Counted from the first letter of the stretch, positions 1 through 7,494 are shown. The stretch is DNA of 8,786 bases from Zwartia sp. (GCA_030653405.1 JAURZO010000179.1:1-8786); one strand, 5' to 3'. The notes: generated from the letters alone by a model not told the origin. Numbers and translations: made by a program.

Positions 1-485
1 TCGCAAAGTTCGCCGCGTTCGTTTAAAAAAATCAGATCAAAATAATCCGGGTGTTGTGCCAGCCATTGGGTGGTGGCATCGTACCAAGGGCGATAGGTCG
101 TTTTGTGTTGTAAATAATATTCATGACTATCCAACCGTAGGTCGGTCAGCGCGATCAATGGTGTGCCCCCGAGCTCAGGAAGTGCCGCTGTCACAATCGA
201 GAGCTGACCTTCAGGACTCAAGAGTAAACGGACACGCGTCGCCGTGTGACCTGCGCACGCAGGTGCCCCGTCACGGTTCGCATTGATCGAAGGCTGGCTT
301 GAGTCACGCGTGCTGATCAGGGCATTCTTAATCGCTGTGATCACCACCTCATCGCCCGGATACACATAGTTCAGTGTTCGTGCTGATTGATGAAGACGAC
401 GTAAATGATAAGGCAGCAGCGCGATGTGACCTCGCGCGTCTGCTTTCATTGTTTCGATCAGATTTGGCTTTGAGGTGTCTTTCAT
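1..485 (-). CDS. pabC: Aminodeoxychorismate lyase (class IV PLP enzyme), 3' end beyond window
   Basis: PabC removes pyruvate from 4-amino-4-deoxychorismate to give p-aminobenzoate, a folate precursor, using pyridoxal phosphate in the cytosol. The window encodes the first 161 residues; the family usually exceeds 200, so the C-terminus lies left of position 1. Visible family features are the N-terminal LIETMKADARGHIALL and HLRRLHQSARTLNY stretch (residues 9-40), QHKTTYRPWYD with the expected PLP-binding lysine K128, and IFLNERGEL near the cut. This arrangement matches the PabC half of fused PabB-PabC proteins of proteobacteria. Residues about 60-83 form a longer, polar loop than I expect in the family. 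The ATG at 485-483 lies 2 nt after the pabB stop, with no clear Shine-Dalgarno, which suggests coupled translation. A D-amino acid or branched-chain aminotransferase is the alternative within class IV, but the pabB neighbour argues strongly for PabC. Confidence 0.86.
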   Translation of the reverse strand, partial: MKDTSKPNLIETMKADARGHIALLPYHLRRLHQSARTLNYVYPGDEVVITAIKNALISTRDSSQPSINANRDGAPACAGHTATRVRLLLSPEGQLSIVTAALPELGGTPLIALTDLRLDSHEYYLQHKTTYRPWYDATTQWLAQHPDYFDLIFLNERGELC

Positions 486-487
486 GA

Positions 488-1618
488 TCAGCTTACTGTC
501 TTGAGGATGCGTGCTTTCCAATGGCATTCATCCCATTCTTGTTCGGGATCTGAGTCGTAGACGATGCCTCCGCCCACATGATAGCGACCAGAACCGTCTT
601 GGTTGAGTAACAAGGTGCGAATCGCCACGTTAAGGGAAAAATCCCCATTCGGTGCCAGCCAGCCCAGGCTGCCACAATAAATGCCGCGTGGTTCAGGTTC
701 AGTTTCCTGGATTCTTTTCATGGCCGCAATTTTTGGTGCGCCAGTGATGGAACCGCAAGGAAATAGCGCGTGCAGGATCTGTTCCAGAGAAGTTTCATTC
801 TCAATTTGTGCCTGTACTGTCGAGGTCATGGTCCAGACAGAAGGGTAACGCTCCAGCGAAAAGAGCGGTTCAGCCCGGACCGTTCCCGGCAAGGCGAGTC
901 GCCCCAGATCGTTCCTTAACAAGTCGACGATCATGAGATTTTCCGCACGATTTTTTTCGCTGGCATGGAGGGTTTCACCGAGTCTCTGATCAACCACGGG
1001 ATTGTTTGATCTGGGCGCCGTGCCTTTCATCGGTCGCGTGATCAGCGTATTGCCTGTGCGTTGTAAAAACAGCTCGGGCGAGAATGACAAGATATTTCTA
1101 CCTTCGTCCTCAATATATGCGGCATGGCTCACGGGGTGACGGGCTGCGATGTTTCGGTAAAGTTGCGCGGGGTCACCCTCAGTGCGCACATGAAGAGGAA
1201 AGGTCGAATTGATCTGGTAGACCTCGCCTTGCGCAATCCATGCGCGAATCTGCTCAATGCGCGCGATATAGTTTTGCTTGGATAGTGCAGGTTCAACGGA
1301 CGTAATGTGAGCGTCCGCGCCCGTCGCCCCTTCTGAATCGTCTGCGGCCCAGGGTATTTCCTCCCGCATGTGCTCAAAGACAAGCGCAGTCAGTCGAGGA
1401 GAGTTGTCTGTCGGGGTCAATGTCAGTGCAGGCTCCAGCCACTCACCGAGTTCATATTCGAGTAGTAGCGCGACCCAGTATCCATGTCGACCTGCCTGTT
1501 CGATCTGCTTAAACGCATGAGGGAGTTCGGACGCGCTACGCGCCACAACACGCTCGCGCAATCCCGTCAGGACGCGAGCATGCTGTGTCAGACGATCCTC
1601 AAAACGACAGTGACTCAT
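488..1618 (-). CDS. pabB: Aminodeoxychorismate synthase component I
   Basis: PabB converts chorismate plus ammonia (supplied by the PabA glutaminase) to 4-amino-4-deoxychorismate. The 376-residue protein is a chorismate-binding enzyme: EVYQINSTFPL (132-142), RPMKGTAPR (195-203), ENLMIVDLLRNDLGR (226-240), CGSITGAPK (288-296) and VGGGIVYDSDPEQEWDE (348-364). Lysine K198 in PMKGT is diagnostic: PabB uses a lysine here, whereas anthranilate synthase TrpE normally has alanine (PIAGT). It is shorter than E. coli PabB (about 450 residues) because the N-terminal part is reduced, as in the PabB half of fused PabB-PabC proteins. The ATG overlaps the uvrA stop by the 4-nt ATGA at 1615-1618, and pabC follows after 2 nt, so the gene is probably expressed from the uvrA transcript by translational coupling. 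No separate promoter is evident. PabA must be encoded elsewhere. Confidence 0.95.
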   Translation of the reverse strand: MSHCRFEDRLTQHARVLTGLRERVVARSASELPHAFKQIEQAGRHGYWVALLLEYELGEWLEPALTLTPTDNSPRLTALVFEHMREEIPWAADDSEGATGADAHITSVEPALSKQNYIARIEQIRAWIAQGEVYQINSTFPLHVRTEGDPAQLYRNIAARHPVSHAAYIEDEGRNILSFSPELFLQRTGNTLITRPMKGTAPRSNNPVVDQRLGETLHASEKNRAENLMIVDLLRNDLGRLALPGTVRAEPLFSLERYPSVWTMTSTVQAQIENETSLEQILHALFPCGSITGAPKIAAMKRIQETEPEPRGIYCGSLGWLAPNGDFSLNVAIRTLLLNQDGSGRYHVGGGIVYDSDPEQEWDECHWKARILKTVS

Positions 1619-4600
1619 GTACGATTCAAAAACTCTTTTAATACTTCGCCGGTATGCGATTGTTGGCGAGCAGCCACAACTTGCTCCGGCGTACCTTCGA
1701 TCACAAGCTGACCGCCACCTGAGCCACCTTCAGGACCCAAATCCAGCAGCCAATCGGCTTCGGCGATGATATCCAGATTGTGCTCAATCACCACAACAGT
1801 ATTGCCTGCTTCGACCAGTCGGTGCAGGACGCGAATCAACTTTTCGACATCGGCCATCGACAAACCGACGGTTGGCTCATCCAGGACATAAAGTGTGTGT
1901 GGCAAGCGTGAGGCACGACCCGTCGTGATCACGCCTTCTGTCATTCTCGCTTTAGCGAGTTCAGTGACGAGTTTGATCCGCTGTGCCTCCCCTCCTGAAA
2001 GCGTGGGGGACGGTTGTCCGAGCGTCAGATAGCCCAAGCCGACATCTTGCATCAACTGAAGAGGATGTCGGACACGAGGATGGGCCGCGAAATACTCGAT
2101 CGCATCATCGACCTCCATCGATAACACTTGGCCTGCATGTTTTTCACGCATGCGCACGGCAAGCGTGTCCGTGTTGAAACGCGCACCATTGCAGGCATCG
2201 CATGGCACTTTCACATCGGGTAGGAAACTCATTTCAAGCGTACGCATTCCCTGACCTTCGCAGATGGGGCAGCGCCCGTCGCCGGTATTAAAGGAGAAGC
2301 GGCCCGCGCCCCAGCCACGAATCCGCGCTTCGTTGGTGTCGGCGAATTGTTTGCGGACATCATCCCAAAAGCCGATGTAGGTCGCAGGGCATGAGCGAGG
2401 CGTTTTGCCAATCGGCGTCTGATCGACTTCGAGGACGCGATCCAATACCTCCCAGCCTGTGATGTCGTCGCAGCCATACCAAGGCTGGGCGCCACGCGCC
2501 GCGATGGCCGCAGATAAATTGTCCAATAGAACTTCACGCGCCAACGTCGACTTTCCCGAACCCGAGACGCCGGTCACGACACTCAGCCTGCCGATTGGAA
2601 AATGTGCGGTCACATGTCGTAGGTTATGCAGCGAGGCGCCCTTGACCGTGATCATCGGCGTGTCTTTGGCAATCGGGCGGCGTGGTTGTAGTGGATGAGA
2701 AAGAGGGTGACGGAGATAATGTCCGGTTGTTGACTCAGGCGCATCCATCAGATCCTGCAAAGTACCTTGCGCCACCACACGACCACCTCGTACGCCGGCT
2801 CCAGGACCGATATCGATCACATGTTCGGCACGTCGGATGGTATCGTCATCGTGCTCCACCACCACAAGCGTGTTACCGTTTTTTTCAAGCTTGGAGAGTG
2901 CGCCCAGCAAGATGCGGTTGTCACGCGGGTGCAGACCAATGGTGGGTTCGTCCAATACATAGCAGACGCCTTGCATGTTCGAGCCAAGTTGCGCGGCCAG
3001 TCGGATGCGTTGTGCTTCTCCACCTGAGAGTGTGGGGGCGGCACGATCCAAGGCCAAGTAACCGAGACCGACTTCTTGCATGAATTGCAAGCGACCGCGG
3101 ATTTCGCTCAAAATATCGCGTGCGATTTCGGCATCGCGTCCGCGCAGCACAAGTCCTGTAAAAAAAGTATGGGCATCGGAGACTGGCAGGGAAGCGAGTT
3201 CTGCGATGGACTTGTCTCGCCAGAGTACCGCACGCGCGATCGGATTAAGGCGTGCGCCGTGACAGCTTGTGCATGTTTGTGTTTCGCCCTCGTAGGAGGC
3301 GTTCCACGCCGACTCTTCACCGGTTTGTTCGCCATCGAAGCCTTGCAGTTGCAGGCCCGTTCCAAAGCAGCCCTGACACCAGCCATGCTTTGAGTTGTAA
3401 GAGAACATGCGCGGATCTGGCTCCGGAAAGCTGGTGCCGCAACTTGGACACGCACGTTTGACTGAAAAATGTGTTTGATCGAGATCCGCCGTCATGTCGA
3501 CCTCGAGTTTCCCAAGCGGCCACACCACGCTCATGACACCCTGGCCGTGCTCGAGTGCGCTGCGAACGGCTTCACGCAAGGTGGCCTCGTCATTTTCGCT
3601 GACCAACACATCCGCGACGGGTAACTCAATCGTGTGTTCTTTATAACGATCCAGACGCGGCCATTTCGCGGTGGTGATAAATTCATTATCCACACGCAAA
3701 TGCGTGAAGCCTTTGCCAGAAGCCCATTTGGCCAGATCGGTGTAAAAGCCTTTACGTGCGGTCACAAGCGGTGCCATGATGCCGATACGATGTCCTTTGA
3801 GATCGCGCATGATCCGAGCGACGATTTGATCGGCACTTTGCGGCTCCACACTCACCTGACACGTCGGGCACATTTGTGTGCCGAGCTTCATATACATCAG
3901 GCGGAGAAAGTGATGGATCTCGGTCATGGTCGCGACGGTCGACTTGCGACCACCGCGGCTGGTGCGCTGTTCAATCGCGACAGTGGGAGGGATCCCGAAA
4001 ATGGCATCAACATCGGGTTTGCCCGCAGGCTGCACAATCGCGCGTGCGTATGCATTGAGCGACTCAAGGTAGCGTCGCTGTCCTTCGTTAAACAAAATAT
4101 CGAAAGCCAGCGTGGATTTTCCCGAGCCGGACACGCCCGTGATGACAGTGAACTTGTCATGCGGAATGCTGACGCTAATATTTTTCAGATTGTGTTCACG
4201 CGCGTGCAGGATATCAATACTGTTGGCGCGACGTCGTTCTTTCAACACGGTTTGTAAAGCACGTCCCGGGCCCTCAGAAGCCGTTAGGCCGGCAGTGTTT
4301 TGCCCTGTGGAAGTCATGCCAGAACCACTCGCGCCAATCGCATCTGGCGTCATGGCCACCGCGTATTCACGCAAGGCGGCGCCAGTGTGTGACCGTGGGT
4401 TTGCCATGACTGTTTCGGGGCTACCCGAGACGAGCACTTCACCACCCGCATCGCCACCCTCTGGACCTAAATCGATCACCCAGTCTGCAGCGCGAATCAC
4501 ATCCAGATTGTGCTCGATAATGAGTAGAGTATGACCTGCACCAAGGAGCTTGCGAAACGCGCGCATCAATCGCGCGACATCGTCAAAATGCAGACCTGTG

Positions 4601-7260
4601 GTGGGTTCATCGAATAAAAACAAGCTGCCTTTTTTGGCGACTTTGGCGGTCGAGATGCCGCTGCGCGCGGCTTCGGCCAGATGTCCGGCCAATTTAAGTC
4701 GTTGCGCTTCTCCACCCGAAAGTGTGGGGACAGGCTGGCCGAGCTTGACATACTCCAGGCCAACATCGGCCAGGGGGGCCAGACCGAGTTGCACATCCCG
4801 CAAACCTTTGAAAAACTCCAACGCCTCGGACACCGTCATGTCCAGCACACCGTCAATCGACGCCTTTCGTCCCAGATGTTCAATCTGAACTTCACGTACT
4901 TCGGGGCGGAAGCGCTTACCGTCACAATCTGGGCAGCGAATATACACGTCCGACAAGAACTGCATTTCTACGTGTTCAAAACCTGTGCCTCCACAAGTTG
5001 GGCAGCGGCCGTCCCCACTGTTAAAGCTAAACGTGCCGGGTGTGTAGCCGCGTTCACGGGCCACCGGTGCCTGAGCGAACAGTTTTCGAATCGGATCAAA
5101 CGCGCCGACATAACTCGCTGGATTCGACCGCGCTGTTTTACCAATCTGCGTCTGATCGACCATCACGACATCGGCGAGTTGCTCTGCGCCCAGAATGCGA
5201 TCAAACGGACCGGGAGACTCTGTAGGCTTGCCCATGATCTTTAACAGGCCCGGGTACAGCACATCTTGAATGAGTGTTGACTTGCCAGAGCCCGAGACGC
5301 CGGTGACGCACACGAGTCGACCGAGAGGGATCTCGATGGACACGTTCTTCAGGTTGTTCGCCATGACGCCTTCGAGTAGCAAGCGCGGCGTGTTGTCCGA
5401 GACCGCGAGGGGACGCGGTGCCTCAACTTTCAGTCGTCCACCCATATACTGACCAGTGAGCGTGCTGGCATCTTTGAGCGCAGCGGGTGTGCCGTCAAAA
5501 ACGATCTGACCCCCGCGCTCACCGGGTCCTGGGCCCACGTCGATCACGCGATCGGCTGCGATCATGACCTGTGGATCGTGCTCAACAACAACCAAGGTGT
5601 TGCCCGCATCACGCAGTCGGTGCATGACCTCGACGACGCGATGAATATCTCGCGGGTGTAGTCCAATCGAGGGCTCGTCGAGCACGAATAGTGTGTTGAC
5701 CAAGGACGTGCCAAGTGCCGTCGTCAGGTTGATGCGTTGTACTTCACCCCCTGAGAGCGTGCGACTCTGTCGGTCGAGGGTGAGGTAGCCTAGACCGACG
5801 TCACATAAAAATTTAAGTCTGGCGCGGACTTCGGTCAGCACCAAGTCCATGGCAGCATCCATCGCGCCCGGGAACGTCAACTGATCGGCGAAATCGCGCA
5901 GTTGAGTGATCGGGGTGAGCATCAGATCTCGTACCGACTTTCCCTGGATGCGCCACAGTAAGGCGTCCGGTTTCAGTCTTGCCCCTTTGCAGGTGGGGCA
6001 AGGGGTGTAGCTGCGGTATTTCGAGAGCAAGACGCGCACGTGCATCTTGTAAGACTTGGTTTCCAACCAGTCAAAAAAACGTTGCACGCCGTACCACTGG
6101 GTTTTCCAGGCTTGGTTGCCGCCTTTCCAGAGCGGGTCGCCATGCAGCACCCATTCCTGGTGTTCGGGAGGCAGGTATTTCCATGGCGTGTTGATCGAGA
6201 CATTGGCACGCTTGGCGTACTTTTCCATTTCGACCTGACATTCTTTGTAGCTCGGTGTCGTCCACGGCTTGATGGCGCCGCCTTCCAGCGTTTTATTTTC
6301 GTCTGGGATGACAAGACCGAAGTCGATGCCGATGACGCGGCCAAAGCCTCGACAAGCCTCACACGCGCCGAGGGGGGAGTTGAACGAAAAAGTGCTCGGC
6401 AGAGGATCGCCATAGCTGATATTGCAATCTGCACAATGCAGTTTGTCGCTGAATTTCCAGACAGCCGTGTCTGCGCCATCCTCGTCGACCGCATGCACGG
6501 ACATCAGGCCGTTGCCCATCTTGAGGGCAATATCAAAAGCCTCCATAACGCGCGATTGTTCAGCAGTGGAGAAGCGGAATCTGTCCTGCACCACGCGCAA
6601 CGTGCGCAGCAGGGGGGATAGGCTCGTCGACTTCTTTTTGCCTGCTTTGGCGGGAGTCGCGGCTTTTGCTGGCGCATCACTCACGCCAGCGGACTGAAAG
6701 GGATTTTCATCCGCATGCACACGTGTGTAGCCTTGCTGTTCGAGAAAGCCGCGCACCTCCTCTTCACTGAAGTTCAATGGAACTTGCACAGGAAAGGTGA
6801 TCACCAGGCGCGGATCAGCCGCATTGGCCGCACGCGCCTTGACGGCTGCAAAAATGGAGGTTGTGCTGTCTCGGCAGACTGCCTGACCACAGCCGCGACA
6901 CATCAACTGCGCACCACGGGCGAAAAGCAGCTTCAGATGATCGTTGAGTTCAGTCATGGTGCCGACCGTACTGCGTGAACTGCGCACGGGGTTAGTCTGA
7001 TCGATCGCGATCGCGGGCAAAATACCCTCGATGCGGTCCACGACCGGTTTGTCCATCCGGTCCAGGAATTGCCGCGCATAAGGCGAAAAAGTCTCGACGT
7101 AGCGTCGCTGACCCTCAGCGTAAAGCGTGTCAAAGGCTAATGAGCTTTTACCTGAGCCACTCACACCTGTGATCACGGTCAATTCGCCCGTATTCAGTGT
7201 CAGATCCAGATTTTTGAGGTTGTTCTGGCGCGCGCCAGTAATGCGTATCGTAGGGTTCAT
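1615..7260 (-). CDS. uvrA: Tandem-duplicated UvrA, excinuclease ABC subunit A (four ATPase sites)
   Basis: UvrA is the DNA-damage sensor of nucleotide excision repair; it loads UvrB at lesions. Usual length is about 940 residues. This 1881-residue protein holds two UvrA units, about 1-969 and 1010-1881. Walker A GVSGSGKS occurs at 32, 654, 1042 and 1564; signature LSGGE at 502, 847, 1411 and 1754; Walker B LDEP/FDEP near 525, 882, 1434 and 1791. Zinc-module cysteines include 276/279/300/303 and 753/756/776/779 in unit 1, and 1271/1274/1295/1298 and 1664/1667/1687/1690 in unit 2. Unit 1 has a full insertion domain (about 304-420). In unit 2 that interval is only 31 residues (1299-1329). The UvrB-binding-type region is good in unit 2 (about 1135-1270) and divergent in unit 1. 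The start matches the canonical UvrA N-terminus (RITGARQNNLKNLDL), although no Shine-Dalgarno is evident. No LexA-type CTGT-N8-ACAG box is seen upstream. It heads an operon with pabB and pabC. The frame is intact throughout. Confidence 0.96.
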   Translation of the reverse strand: MNPTIRITGARQNNLKNLDLTLNTGELTVITGVSGSGKSSLAFDTLYAEGQRRYVETFSPYARQFLDRMDKPVVDRIEGILPAIAIDQTNPVRSSRSTVGTMTELNDHLKLLFARGAQLMCRGCGQAVCRDSTTSIFAAVKARAANAADPRLVITFPVQVPLNFSEEEVRGFLEQQGYTRVHADENPFQSAGVSDAPAKAATPAKAGKKKSTSLSPLLRTLRVVQDRFRFSTAEQSRVMEAFDIALKMGNGLMSVHAVDEDGADTAVWKFSDKLHCADCNISYGDPLPSTFSFNSPLGACEACRGFGRVIGIDFGLVIPDENKTLEGGAIKPWTTPSYKECQVEMEKYAKRANVSINTPWKYLPPEHQEWVLHGDPLWKGGNQAWKTQWYGVQRFFDWLETKSYKMHVRVLLSKYRSYTPCPTCKGARLKPDALLWRIQGKSVRDLMLTPITQLRDFADQLTFPGAMDAAMDLVLTEVRARLKFLCDVGLGYLTLDRQSRTLSGGEVQRINLTTALGTSLVNTLFVLDEPSIGLHPRDIHRVVEVMHRLRDAGNTLVVVEHDPQVMIAADRVIDVGPGPGERGGQIVFDGTPAALKDASTLTGQYMGGRLKVEAPRPLAVSDNTPRLLLEGVMANNLKNVSIEIPLGRLVCVTGVSGSGKSTLIQDVLYPGLLKIMGKPTESPGPFDRILGAEQLADVVMVDQTQIGKTARSNPASYVGAFDPIRKLFAQAPVARERGYTPGTFSFNSGDGRCPTCGGTGFEHVEMQFLSDVYIRCPDCDGKRFRPEVREVQIEHLGRKASIDGVLDMTVSEALEFFKGLRDVQLGLAPLADVGLEYVKLGQPVPTLSGGEAQRLKLAGHLAEAARSGISTAKVAKKGSLFLFDEPTTGLHFDDVARLMRAFRKLLGAGHTLLIIEHNLDVIRAADWVIDLGPEGGDAGGEVLVSGSPETVMANPRSHTGAALREYAVAMTPDAIGASGSGMTSTGQNTAGLTASEGPGRALQTVLKERRRANSIDILHAREHNLKNISVSIPHDKFTVITGVSGSGKSTLAFDILFNEGQRRYLESLNAYARAIVQPAGKPDVDAIFGIPPTVAIEQRTSRGGRKSTVATMTEIHHFLRLMYMKLGTQMCPTCQVSVEPQSADQIVARIMRDLKGHRIGIMAPLVTARKGFYTDLAKWASGKGFTHLRVDNEFITTAKWPRLDRYKEHTIELPVADVLVSENDEATLREAVRSALEHGQGVMSVVWPLGKLEVDMTADLDQTHFSVKRACPSCGTSFPEPDPRMFSYNSKHGWCQGCFGTGLQLQGFDGEQTGEESAWNASYEGETQTCTSCHGARLNPIARAVLWRDKSIAELASLPVSDAHTFFTGLVLRGRDAEIARDILSEIRGRLQFMQEVGLGYLALDRAAPTLSGGEAQRIRLAAQLGSNMQGVCYVLDEPTIGLHPRDNRILLGALSKLEKNGNTLVVVEHDDDTIRRAEHVIDIGPGAGVRGGRVVAQGTLQDLMDAPESTTGHYLRHPLSHPLQPRRPIAKDTPMITVKGASLHNLRHVTAHFPIGRLSVVTGVSGSGKSTLAREVLLDNLSAAIAARGAQPWYGCDDITGWEVLDRVLEVDQTPIGKTPRSCPATYIGFWDDVRKQFADTNEARIRGWGAGRFSFNTGDGRCPICEGQGMRTLEMSFLPDVKVPCDACNGARFNTDTLAVRMREKHAGQVLSMEVDDAIEYFAAHPRVRHPLQLMQDVGLGYLTLGQPSPTLSGGEAQRIKLVTELAKARMTEGVITTGRASRLPHTLYVLDEPTVGLSMADVEKLIRVLHRLVEAGNTVVVIEHNLDIIAEADWLLDLGPEGGSGGGQLVIEGTPEQVVAARQQSHTGEVLKEFLNRT
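1618..4233 (-). other. UvrA unit 2 (residues 1010-1881), insertion domain missing
   Basis: This is the second UvrA module. It restarts with NSIDILHAREHNLKNISV, equivalent to the N-terminus of a free UvrA, and has Walker A at 1042-1049. The UvrB-binding-type region (1135-1270) aligns by eye along its length with E. coli UvrA, for example IMAPLVTARKGFYTDLAKWA against LLAPIIKERKGEHTKTLENL. Between CQGC (1295-1298) and CTSC (1330-1333) only 31 residues remain, so the insertion domain is absent. The second half has Walker A (1564-1571), IGKTPRSCPATYIG, a zinc finger (1664-1690), LSGGEAQRI (1754) and LDEPTVGLSMAD (1793-1804), where Ser1801 replaces the usual His. Confidence 0.9.
4354..7260 (-). other. 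UvrA unit 1 (residues 1-969), insertion domain present
   Basis: This is the first complete UvrA module within the double-length protein. Order: ATPase site I Walker A (32-39), UvrB-binding-type region (about 125-275) interrupted by an Ala/Lys/Pro-rich segment (about 194-213), CxxC pairs at 276/279 and 300/303, insertion domain (304-420), CPTC (421-424), signature LSGGEVQRI (502-510, with Val where Ala is usual), Walker B (525-530). The second ATPase half follows with Walker A (654-661), IGKTARSNPASYVG (707-719 region), the C-terminal zinc finger with 19 residues between its CxxC pairs (753-779), LSGGEAQRL (847) and FDEPTTGLH (883-891). Confidence 0.9.
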
Positions 7261-7362
7261 ACTGCAATCATAGAGCGGCGGCTAGGGGGCGGCGTAGAAA
7301 ACCAGACGAATACTCTGGCCGGATATAGGGTAATATACGAGGTTCGTTACCGGAGAATTGCT
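7261..7362. promoter_or_regulatory. Divergent intergenic region between uvrA and a small basic-protein gene
   Basis: These 102 bases must carry the promoters for both directions if each gene starts its own transcript. An AT-rich core (7322-7337, GATATAGGGTAATATA) sits in otherwise GC-rich DNA and offers -10-like hexamers on both strands, such as TAATAT at 7331 (plus) and TATATT at 7337-7332 (minus). No convincing -35 is visible for either. A small inverted repeat, CCAGA-N7-TCTGG at 7302-7318, lies just upstream of the plus-strand -10 candidate and could be an operator. No CTGT-N8-ACAG LexA-type box was found. Confidence 0.4.
7352..7355 (+). promoter_or_regulatory. Ribosome binding site of the 43-codon gene
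   Basis: GGAG lies 7 nt before the ATG at 7363. It selects this frame over an overlapping TTG-initiated frame that begins at 7358, which would place the start only 2 nt after GGAG. Confidence 0.65.
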
Positions 7363-7494
7363 ATGGCTTCAGAAACAAAACGTACGCGCCGCAACACACT
7401 CGAGCGCCGTTGCTTGGGCAAGGCCTTTAAGCGCCTGTTCGTCAACGCGCCAAAAGGCGTGTTCAAAATGCTGGAAAAAGTCAAGAAAGCCTAA
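7363..7494 (+). CDS. Small, strongly basic protein of unknown function (43 aa)
   Basis: I do not recognise a family. The 43-residue product begins MASETKRTRRNTLERRCLGK and ends GVFKMLEKVKKA. It has 14 Lys/Arg against 3 Glu (net about +11), a single Cys17, no signal peptide and no membrane segment. The C-terminal half (about 20-42) alternates hydrophobic and basic residues around Pro30 and could form amphipathic helices. Such a charge suggests RNA, DNA or ribosome contact, but this is inference only. Support for a real gene: a GGAG ribosome binding site 7 nt upstream, mostly G/C third codon positions like the neighbours, a TAA stop, an AT-rich promoter-like block upstream and a strong intrinsic terminator 66 nt after the stop. 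It is transcribed away from uvrA and appears monocistronic. Confidence 0.62.
   Translation: MASETKRTRRNTLERRCLGKAFKRLFVNAPKGVFKMLEKVKKA

Noticed and set aside
56..286. Plus-strand 76-codon frame at the left edge
   Set aside because: It is antisense to pabC, whose PLP-lysine motif and NERGEL segment are clear on the minus strand.
488..1618. Anthranilate synthase (TrpE) or isochorismate synthase instead of PabB
   Set aside because: Lysine in PMKGT (K198) and the adjacent pabC point to aminodeoxychorismate synthase; TrpE has Ala at that position.
3634..4257. Plus-strand open frame of 207 codons inside uvrA, and other plus-strand frames across 1983-6978
   Set aside because: All overlap the continuous, motif-rich uvrA frame on the other strand and have no recognisable protein features.
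2561..5304. Identical 14-nt stretch (2561-2574 and 5291-5304) as a DNA repeat within uvrA
   Set aside because: Both copies encode the same Walker A residues in the two duplicated units; the surrounding DNA has diverged, so this is protein conservation, not a recent DNA repeat.
7261..7362. SOS (LexA) box upstream of uvrA
   Set aside because: I looked for CTGT-N8-ACAG and found none on either strand; the CCAGA/TCTGG repeat does not fit that pattern.
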